Below, one piece after another: positions 7,158 through 12,697 of a stretch of 17,211 nt of DNA. The position numbers and the translations under genes are program-made. Source of the DNA: Lachnospiraceae bacterium UBA1258 (GTDB lineage Bacteria; Bacillota; Clostridia; Lachnospirales; Lachnospiraceae). How positions within the stretch are numbered: the stretch's first letter is position 1; each line of letters starts with the position of its first letter. The stretch is taken from positions 625-17,835 of the forward strand of contig DBVS01000076.1 in assembly GCA_002308235.1 (NCBI GenBank), read 5' to 3'. The notes below the pieces were generated by a model. It was not told the DNA's origin. It searched no databases and saw nothing but the letters and a program-made list of their open reading frames with translations.

Positions 7158-8054
7158 TCAATTCTGATATTCATCAGGGAACCTGTAGCCTGCGGGCAAA
7201 TGGAAGCCCCGCGAGATCTCAGGCGGCATGGTACCCGGAGAAAAGCAGAAGGCGGTCCTGTTTCTTCTGAAACCCTTTCTGTTGTAAAAGCCTACGGCAC
7301 CGGGGTGAGTATTTAAAAATATAAAGAAACCGGGCAGCTGGGCGGACAGTTTCACCACTATGTTCCATCCGATGTGAAAACCCTGATACGAAGGGTCCAC
7401 CGCCACGTTTAAGATAAGGGCCTCGGACTCCCCGTCGGTGACCGCTCTTGCGACTCCGACGATACTGTCGCCGTCATAGGCTATCTCCACCTTCTGTGAG
7501 CCCCTGAATACCTCTTCGGTCTTCTTAAGGTCCCTTTGATGTCCTCCAAAGGCTTTGGACAGAACCTCGTTGATCTCTTCAATGCTTGCTCCCTCAAGGG
7601 TATCCGTGTAGCGGATCTCCCCAACCTTTTCTTTTTTCACCACATTTCCGTTATCGATAAAGGATTTACGGGGATAGAATTCATCTTCAAACCTGTAGCC
7701 TTCGGGAAGGAACAGTCCCTGTCTTTCCCATTCCGCAAAGGTTTCGTGAGTTACGTTGTAATCATAGGTGAAGGAGGTTTTGGATCTTAAATAGCCAAGC
7801 TCCTCATATACGGAATATAACTCCGGGTCTGCCAGGGCGAATATGTGCTGTCCCGCCAGTGCTTCGCCAATGTGTCCGATGAGTTCTTTTTCAAGATTCC
7901 GTCCCCGGTATTCGGGGATAACGGAAACATCGGTTATCTTCGCCCATTCAAGGCCGTCGGATATGGCTTTTGCGGTTCCCGTAAGTTTTCCGCCCTCATG
8001 GGAGGTAACGGTATAAACCGATCCCTCCCGTTTTTCCTTAAACTCAATACTCAT
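7158..8054 (-). CDS. Tandem two-domain GNAT N-acetyltransferase
   Basis: The 298 residues fall into two GNAT-like halves. Half one has the acetyl-CoA-binding strand and turn ITDVSVIPEYRGRNLEKEL (about 40-58) and ends in LFLPEGYRFEDEFYP. Half two has LNVAVDPSYQGFHIG (about 214-228) and FYNRKGF, and ends in FHLPAGYRFPDEY. The repeated LP-GYRF-DE ending indicates an internal duplication. The second half keeps the more canonical Q/R-x-x-G-x-G-like turn, so it may be the catalytic one. Such enzymes transfer acetyl from acetyl-CoA to an amine. In Bacillus, GNATs of the ytm and yxe operons acetylate S-modified cysteine. The gene starts nine bases after the GST-like gene with AAGGA before it, so translation is probably coupled. 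The substrate is not known. Confidence 0.82.
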   Translation of the reverse strand: MSIEFKEKREGSVYTVTSHEGGKLTGTAKAISDGLEWAKITDVSVIPEYRGRNLEKELIGHIGEALAGQHIFALADPELYSVYEELGYLRSKTSFTYDYNVTHETFAEWERQGLFLPEGYRFEDEFYPRKSFIDNGNVVKKEKVGEIRYTDTLEGASIEEINEVLSKAFGGHQRDLKKTEEVFRGSQKVEIAYDGDSIVGVARAVTDGESEALILNVAVDPSYQGFHIGWNIVVKLSAQLPGFFIFLNTHPGAVGFYNRKGFRRNRTAFCFSPGTMPPEISRGFHLPAGYRFPDEYQN

Positions 8055-8063
8055 GATCTGTCC

Positions 8064-9305
8064 TTAGTTGTGAAGCTTTCCCTTTAAAGGATTGACGGAT
8101 GCGTCAACGGAAAGCTTGAAATTCTTGTCAGCCCTTACTTCCTGGGAAGGGTCGTTCCACTTGGTTGTGGAGATAACGGACTGGTAATCCTCTGCTGTCT
8201 CGCCTGCGGGATGCTTGAGGAATACGTTCTCGGGATCAGCGGAAAGTGCCTTTCTTGCGTGATCCGTCTTTAAGAACTCATCAAGGTCGATCTTGCTTAC
8301 GATCCTGAAAATATAGGAACCGAAGTCTCCTCTGGTGTCATCCTTGGCCTTGGTGTGTCTGTTGATATATCTCGCAAAAGCTGGGATGCTGTAAAGCTCC
8401 TTAACATATTCCCAGACATTCTTGTATTCGGAGATCCTCTTCTTCTGAGGGCCTGCTGCAAGGTAGAAATCAGTTTCCCACTTGATCAGCGAAACATATG
8501 CGCGTACGTCGGAATCTGTAATGTAGTCGCCGAATAAGAATCTGTTTGTTGCAAGTCTTTCATCCAGTTTTTCAAGAGCTGCATGAAATGCCGCATGGCC
8601 GTCATTGTACGCTTCGGGAGACTGGGCGAAGGCCTGTCTGTAGTGTCCGTCGTTGATATTGGGGAATAACCAGTCATTGAATTCGTCTATCTCCTTTCTG
8701 TACTTAACGGGATAAAGATCGGGAGCATCCACGGGCTGAAAAGCTCTGAACTGTACTTCCAGATAGTTTGTCAGCCTGTGATAATCGTTGTTTACGGCTT
8801 TCTTTTCTTTGTAATCCGCAAGAGTAGGGGTGGTTGCTCTTCCGGTGTAGTTAGGATTTGCATTGGTGTAAAGATCCGACAAGAAGTTTACTCCCGTGGT
8901 GGCATCCTTAAAGTTTTCCTGATCCGGGAAGCCCCAGCCGTACTTGTTGCTCTCGCCGGTGTGACTTACCTTCTGTTCCTTCACCACATCCTGAAGGCCT
9001 AAAAGTTCTCTTACGATGACGGGACGCTGGCTCCAGTTGCATCCGGGATTCCAGTAGATGATATATCTGTCCTTGTCCGCCTTAAGATCTCCTTCCTTGT
9101 CACCGAAGGGAGTGATAAGGGAATTCTTCTGTCTTACCCAGAATCCCTTTTCATCAATCTCGCCCTGGTTGATGGTGGGACGGGGTTTTGTATGATTAAG
9201 ACCTGCCAGATATTCTGCTACTTCGTCGGTGTATTTTATGTTCTTCTTTTCTGCCTCAACTTTGGCTCTGTGGGCCTCAAGGCTGCATGCATTGTTTTCT
9301 GCCAT
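8064..9305 (-). CDS. Glutathione S-transferase family protein, glutathionyl-hydroquinone reductase (Xi/Omega)-like
   Basis: This 413-residue protein looks like the ECM4/YqjG family. The thioredoxin-like N-terminal part holds YIIYWNPGCNWSQRP (about 81-95), where C89 aligns with the catalytic Cys of the family's CPWAxR motif. The all-helical C-terminal GST domain includes DWLFPNINDGHYRQAF and RFLFGDYITDSDVRAY. Family members use a thiol to reduce S-conjugates, freeing hydroquinone from its glutathionyl thioether. The motif here (GCNWSQR) departs from CPWAHR, and the protein is longer than the usual 320-370 residues, with an extended C-terminus. It lies between the binding protein and the GNAT gene of an S-amino acid importer, so its substrate is probably an imported sulfur compound. 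AGGAGG precedes the ATG. Most clostridia do not make glutathione, so the co-substrate is an open question. Confidence 0.85.
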   Translation of the reverse strand: MAENNACSLEAHRAKVEAEKKNIKYTDEVAEYLAGLNHTKPRPTINQGEIDEKGFWVRQKNSLITPFGDKEGDLKADKDRYIIYWNPGCNWSQRPVIVRELLGLQDVVKEQKVSHTGESNKYGWGFPDQENFKDATTGVNFLSDLYTNANPNYTGRATTPTLADYKEKKAVNNDYHRLTNYLEVQFRAFQPVDAPDLYPVKYRKEIDEFNDWLFPNINDGHYRQAFAQSPEAYNDGHAAFHAALEKLDERLATNRFLFGDYITDSDVRAYVSLIKWETDFYLAAGPQKKRISEYKNVWEYVKELYSIPAFARYINRHTKAKDDTRGDFGSYIFRIVSKIDLDEFLKTDHARKALSADPENVFLKHPAGETAEDYQSVISTTKWNDPSQEVRADKNFKLSVDASVNPLKGKLHN

Positions 9306-9332
9306 GGTTTTATCCTCCTTTAATCTGTGTGC

Positions 9333-10226
9333 TTAGTTTAAGTAAATGAAATCGGACTCAGCGGGTACGATATCGATACCGGTATATTTATCAGCAAGTT
9401 CTTTTAACTTTCCGCTCTTGTAAAGTTCAAGGATACCTTCGGAAAGAAGCTTCTGGTATTCCTTTGCATGAGCACCGGTCTTACCGAAAAGAAGGTGTGA
9501 AGTGGAATGCTCGGTGATAAGAAGGGCTTCTTCGTCGGAAATAACAGTCTCGGTAATGTTTGCGAAGATCTCGGGATAGGACTCTCTGTAAGCTGCCCAT
9601 ACGGGGGTGTCACCGATACCTACATGGGTTCCTTCCGCGATATGCTGAAGTTCTACGGTTATATCTGCGGAGGTGTATTCGATGTTGATCTTCTTGTCGG
9701 GATTTGCTTCGTTCCATCTTTCAAGAGCATTGGCCACGTTGTTGCCTGCGGATGTCTCTACGGGAAGACCTGCTGCTGCGATCTCTGCGAAAGAAGAAAT
9801 GGCAGAACCGTTCTTTGTAAGGATGGCGTATTTAGCCTTGGTGTAAGGGTAAGAGAAGTAGAAGCTCTCGGCTCTGTCTACGTTGTAGGAAAAGTTGTTT
9901 ACGCCGAAATCCACGGTTCCCTGCTGTGCATCCACGATGGTGTTGGAGTTTACTCTAAGGTCTAAGGTGTATCCCTCAAGGGCTTTTGTCTTAAAGAGTT
10001 CTACCAGAACTGCGATGTCGTAACCCGACAAAGCAACTCCGTCTGCTGTGGTGTACAAAGCATCCTTAGGATCTTCGGGTGAATAGATAAAGGGTGAAGG
10101 TGCTCCGAAGGTCTCTGCCTTGATCACCTTTGCGCCGCCCTTTGATTTGCCGCAGGCTGCAAGGGATAATGCAGTGACTGCTGCGAGTACTGTGATAACT
10201 GTTCTTTTCAAAAATGCTCTTTTCAT
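9333..10226 (-). CDS. ABC transporter solute-binding lipoprotein, family 3 (polar amino acids)
   Basis: This 297-residue extracellular binding protein starts with a lipoprotein signal peptide: KRAFLKR, a hydrophobic stretch, then the lipobox LAAC, with lipidation expected at Cys25. The mature part follows the type 3 solute-binding fold, including GYDIAVL, VDFGVNNFSYN and YFSYPYTKAKYAIL. It captures the amino acid cargo for the permease and ATPase downstream. I chose the ATG at 10226, with AAGGAG upstream and a proper signal peptide right after it. The in-frame extension to 10286 would translate through the intrinsic terminator of the leader and bury the signal peptide. The gap to the GST-like gene is 27 bases. 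Cystine-like cargo is inferred from context. Confidence 0.93.
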   Translation of the reverse strand: MKRAFLKRTVITVLAAVTALSLAACGKSKGGAKVIKAETFGAPSPFIYSPEDPKDALYTTADGVALSGYDIAVLVELFKTKALEGYTLDLRVNSNTIVDAQQGTVDFGVNNFSYNVDRAESFYFSYPYTKAKYAILTKNGSAISSFAEIAAAGLPVETSAGNNVANALERWNEANPDKKINIEYTSADITVELQHIAEGTHVGIGDTPVWAAYRESYPEIFANITETVISDEEALLITEHSTSHLLFGKTGAHAKEYQKLLSEGILELYKSGKLKELADKYTGIDIVPAESDFIYLN

Positions 10227-10247
10227 TGTTTTTCTCCTTTTATTTGC

Positions 10248-10276
10248 AAAAAAATACCCGGGATTCTTTTCCCGGG
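10248..10276 (-). terminator. Intrinsic terminator in the operon leader (candidate attenuator)
   Basis: On the minus strand the RNA would form CCCGGGA / TCCCGGG, a 7-bp stem with a 6-base loop, followed by TATTTTTTT. It lies between the small leader ORF (stop at 10297) and the first structural gene (ATG at 10226), inside one presumed transcription unit. It must therefore be read through for the operon to be expressed, as expected for an attenuator. A possible antiterminator arm, GGGCCT (10343-10338), inside the leader ORF could pair with AGGCCC (10279-10274) and disrupt the stem. Confidence 0.85.
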
Positions 10277-10296
10277 CCTTGATCATTCCTTATCAT

Positions 10297-10398
10297 TCAG
10301 CGCATGACTATAAGACATGGCTCGTGATTAGGTTTACAGGCCCTGTTGTTCATCATTCGACACATCATGCACATTGAAAATACGCTGTTCTTTTTCAC
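10297..10398 (-). CDS. Small leader ORF rich in Cys and Met (33 aa)
   Basis: This ORF starts at GTG (10398-10396), with AAGGAGG eight bases upstream, and ends at TGA (10299-10297). The 33 residues include Cys at 10, 13, 21 and 28 and seven Met including the start. Residues 9-16 read MCMMCRMM, so seven of eight carry sulfur. It lies between the operon promoter and the terminator before the binding-protein gene. That is the classical layout of a leader peptide whose translation speed reports charged tRNA levels, here for Cys and/or Met. A direct metal- or redox-related function of a CMMC peptide is the alternative. I know of no named family for it. Confidence 0.75.
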   Translation of the reverse strand: MKKNSVFSMCMMCRMMNNRACKPNHEPCLIVMR

Positions 10399-10429
10399 GG
10401 TGAATTCCTCCTTCGTTCGTGTTGAGGGT

Positions 10430-10458
10430 ATCTTATCACCCCACATGATATTTGAAAA
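10430..10458 (-). promoter_or_regulatory. Predicted promoter of the sulfur amino acid operon
   Basis: On the minus strand TTTTCA (10458-10453) and TAAGAT (10435-10430) are 17 bases apart, with the extended -10 TGA. The weak -35 (4 of 6) is typical of activator-dependent promoters. The expected start near 10423 puts the leader ORF about 25 bases downstream and the centre of the upstream inverted repeat (10489) about 66 bases upstream, the usual distance for a LysR recognition site. Confidence 0.6.
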
Positions 10459-10463
10459 ATACG

Positions 10464-10506
10464 CAAAAATTATCGCCTGTGATAACTTTTACTTATCACA
10501 GGCGAT
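10464..10506 (-). terminator. Terminator of the LysR gene; possible LysR operator in the same bases
   Basis: A perfect 14-bp inverted repeat, ATCGCCTGTGATAA (10472-10485) and its complement (10493-10506), has a 7-base loop. On the minus strand it is followed by AATTTTTG, 13 bases after the LysR stop codon, so it fits an intrinsic terminator well. The core ATAA-N7-TTAT also contains the T-N11-A pattern of LysR-family operators and is centred about -66 from the predicted operon start. The two readings are not exclusive. Confidence 0.85.
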
Positions 10507-10518
10507 CCTGCCAAAAAC

Positions 10519-11424
10519 TTATAATTCCTTATATTTCATGAGTTCCGCCACATATTGCCGGCCGCATTCCGACAGTTCGGAGCCCTTTCTTGTTATATAT
10601 CCTATCATCAGCGGATCTTCTTCCTTTAGTTTGACCGAAACCAGTCCCTTAAGAATCGCATCCTCCCCCGAAAGCATTCCCGAACCTATGGAATAGCCCT
10701 TAAGCTCCGCGATGAGCTCCATGGTGGTGGCCCGGTCATCGGACTTGATCATCTTCGTGAAATCATAATCCGCCATGGCCTCCTCCGTCAGGTAGTAGTT
10801 GCTGTCGCTGTCCTGGTCAAAGGAAATGCAGGGATAGTCCTTAAGTTCGTCGATGGATATCTCCCTGCGTTTTGCAAAGGGATGATCCTTCCAGAAATAT
10901 ACATATGTATCTCTTGACATCAGCGGCACAAATTCCAGCTGATATTCCCGGAAAAGCTTCTTCATTAGTTCTTCGCTTGAACCGGAAAAAGAAACGATCC
11001 CCACCTCACTCTTCAGATTTCTTACTTCCTCAAGCACGGCCTCGGTCTTGGTCTCGTGAATGGAAAAAGAAAATCTCTTCGGGTTCCGGATCTTTAACAT
11101 TGCACAGAAAGCACGTATCGCAAAATTGTAATGCTGGGTCGATACCGAAAACCGTTCTTTGTCCCTGTCTTTGGAAAAATAACGCTCTTCCAGGATCTCG
11201 TACTGATTTACGGCTCTCTTTGCATAAGAAACGAATTCCCTGCCCTCGTCCGTGAGAACTATTCCCTTGTTGTTTCTGTCAAAGAGAAGGACTCCCAACT
11301 CCTCCTCGAGTTCTCTGATGCTCAAAGAAAGTGCGGGCTGCGACACGAACAGTTTTGATGCTGCTTCGCGTATCGAGGATGACCCCGCCACACAAAGTAC
11401 ATACTTGATCTGCGTAATATTCAT
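10519..11424 (-). CDS. LysR-type transcriptional regulator
   Basis: This 301-residue protein has an N-terminal winged helix-turn-helix (about 1-60), with REAASKLFVSQPALSLSIRELEEELGVLLFDR, the family hallmark, then a coiled linker and a two-lobe ligand-binding domain. The ATG has AAGGAG upstream. It is transcribed in the same direction as the sulfur operon and lies directly upstream of it. Its own terminator separates the two units, and that terminator sequence resembles a LysR operator. The likely role is activation of the operon in response to a sulfur metabolite, by analogy with YtlI and CysL of Bacillus; the ligand is not visible in the sequence. The shared divergent promoter region with the acyltransferase gene leaves room for a second target. 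Confidence 0.92.
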   Translation of the reverse strand: MNITQIKYVLCVAGSSSIREAASKLFVSQPALSLSIRELEEELGVLLFDRNNKGIVLTDEGREFVSYAKRAVNQYEILEERYFSKDRDKERFSVSTQHYNFAIRAFCAMLKIRNPKRFSFSIHETKTEAVLEEVRNLKSEVGIVSFSGSSEELMKKLFREYQLEFVPLMSRDTYVYFWKDHPFAKRREISIDELKDYPCISFDQDSDSNYYLTEEAMADYDFTKMIKSDDRATTMELIAELKGYSIGSGMLSGEDAILKGLVSVKLKEEDPLMIGYITRKGSELSECGRQYVAELMKYKEL

Positions 11425-11502
11425 GGTCCTTTCTCCTTGCTTTATCTTACATACATAAATAAAAGTTCACCACCCGCCCTGTACGGGCAGGGTCTTTCAC
11501 AA

Positions 11503-11551
11503 AATAAATTATCAGAACAACCCTGCCAATGCAACTGTCTCTTCCCCTTCA
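11503..11551 (-). repeat. 49-bp intergenic repeat, copy B (upstream of LysR gene)
   Basis: This is the second copy of the element at 2124-2172, matching 48 of 49 bases. It sits in the divergent gap between the LysR gene and the acyltransferase. The bases that follow it in the transcript diverge but keep similarity to copy A, ending in TACAGGGCGG. In this copy GCCC and GGGC around TGTAC can form a small hairpin in the LysR 5' leader. Confidence 0.85.
11506..11534 (-). promoter_or_regulatory. Predicted promoter of the LysR gene
   Basis: On the minus strand TTGCAT (11534-11529), 17 bases, then TAATTT (11511-11506) with extended -10 TGA. It is inside repeat copy B and is identical in its boxes to the fucosidase promoter. 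A start near 11499 would give a 5' leader of about 75 bases before the LysR ATG. Confidence 0.6.
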
Positions 11552-11565
11552 GAGGATATCCGACA

Positions 11566-11594
11566 TTGTAAATCGGAACTGCGTATGGTATATT
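11566..11594 (+). promoter_or_regulatory. Predicted promoter of the acyltransferase gene
   Basis: TTGTAA (11566-11571), a 17-base spacer, and TATATT (11589-11594) with extended -10 TGG. It points away from the LysR promoter; the two -35 boxes are only 31 bases apart. The expected start near 11601 lies downstream of an in-frame ATG at 11585, which supports the later ATG at 11630 as the real translation start. Confidence 0.65.
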
Positions 11595-11629
11595 TTTTTC
11601 GTCGAATGTATCGAGAGGAGTCTTCACAG

Positions 11630-12697
11630 ATGACAGGCAAAAAGGATTGGTTATATCAGACAAGAGCCCTTGCGATTATGGCTGTTGTAGTATTTCATCA
11701 GATTGGGATCCTTCATGAATCACAATGGGTACAAAGCACCTGCATATTCCATGTGACAGCGCTGGTCTTCCTGATGGGTATTACCTCTTCTTTTTGGCTT
11801 AAATCCAAGAATCGCTTCAAAGGAAAAGAAATCTTCCTCGAGACGCTTCACAAAATGCTTCCCTTAATCGGAAGCTATATCGTGGCAACCTATGCCTATG
11901 ACGTGTTCGTGCACGACCGCATGAGAGGCTTGTGGGATTATAACGCCCTTCTTAAGGATCTATTATCCTTCGCTTCTGCTCCGCCCTTTTATTTTCTTGA
12001 ATATTATTTTGCCTTTACTCTTCTTGCTCCTGTGGTATTTGTGCTTATCAAAACCGTTAATGACAAATTCCGCAGGACACTCCGCCTTGTTTTCTACGTT
12101 CTTATCGTAGCCGCAGCCTTTGTCATCGGATATTTCAACATAACCCGAATGCATTTCTTCGGCGGCAGTTTCTTTGCGATATATGTTCTCGGAATGATCT
12201 GGGGACTGTACGATTGCCCCTTCGGAAAGAAAGCAATCGCCCTCCCTGTGGGCGGTGCCTGCCTGATCTTTGGCTGGTTCAGCACTTGGGAACTGTACAG
12301 AAACGTAAATCAGGGAACCGGGAAGCTTCCCTTCGTAGACAGACTTACCCCCGCTCTTGGCTTAAATCCCACCAACTTTTCCATAATCATTTATGCCTTG
12401 AGCATTGTTTTTGTCTTCGGAATCCTTTTCGATCTGATGAACAAAATAAAATTTAAGCCCGTGGCCCTGTTCGGAAAACTTATCTCCCTCATCGGGAAAT
12501 ATTCTTTGGACATTTTCCTTTGGCACGTGCTTATCATGATAAGAGTCAATTCTATCAATATTCCTTTATGGCCCAAGAGGATCGTAAGTTATTCCGCCAT
12601 GATCTTCCTGCCCATCCTCGGAAGACTCGCATACAACAAGTTAAAATCGCTGGTTAAGGGCTTTTATGACAGAGACGCAGAAACGCCCGTCAGATAG
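11630..12697 (+). CDS. Membrane acyltransferase, acyltransferase-3 family
   Basis: This 355-residue polytopic protein has about ten hydrophobic segments. The N-terminus reads DWLYQTRALAIMAVVVFHQ, matching the family's first helix with its conserved Arg (12) and His (23), and the last part has the usual YSLDIFLWHVLI. Such proteins move acyl groups, often acetyl or succinyl, onto cell-surface polysaccharides, peptidoglycan or small molecules from the inner membrane. I chose the ATG at 11630 because GAGAGGAG lies upstream and the promoter would start transcription after the earlier ATG at 11585. Its stop overlaps the convergent neighbour by 8 bp with no terminator between them. Neighbouring glycosyltransferases suggest a glycan substrate; this is inference. 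Confidence 0.85.
   Translation: MTGKKDWLYQTRALAIMAVVVFHQIGILHESQWVQSTCIFHVTALVFLMGITSSFWLKSKNRFKGKEIFLETLHKMLPLIGSYIVATYAYDVFVHDRMRGLWDYNALLKDLLSFASAPPFYFLEYYFAFTLLAPVVFVLIKTVNDKFRRTLRLVFYVLIVAAAFVIGYFNITRMHFFGGSFFAIYVLGMIWGLYDCPFGKKAIALPVGGACLIFGWFSTWELYRNVNQGTGKLPFVDRLTPALGLNPTNFSIIIYALSIVFVFGILFDLMNKIKFKPVALFGKLISLIGKYSLDIFLWHVLIMIRVNSINIPLWPKRIVSYSAMIFLPILGRLAYNKLKSLVKGFYDRDAETPVR

Noticed and set aside
10227..10286. N-terminal extension of the binding protein to an ATG at 10286
   Set aside because: It would translate across the terminator hairpin and place 20 residues before a complete lipoprotein signal peptide. The ATG at 10226 has a good ribosome site.
10297..10380. Short direct repeats of GAATGAT in the leader as an operator or CRISPR-like array
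   Set aside because: There are only three short copies with irregular spacing, one of them inside the leader ORF; this is too little to separate from chance.
10287..10518. A T-box or SAM (S-box) riboswitch before the sulfur operon
   Set aside because: I looked for the T-box sequence, specifier loop and S-box core and saw none. The gap is explained by the LysR terminator, a promoter, the small ORF and one terminator.
11585..11629. Earlier in-frame start of the acyltransferase at 11585
   Set aside because: It lies inside the predicted promoter, upstream of the expected transcription start, and lacks a ribosome site. The ATG at 11630 has GAGAGGAG and fits the family N-terminus.
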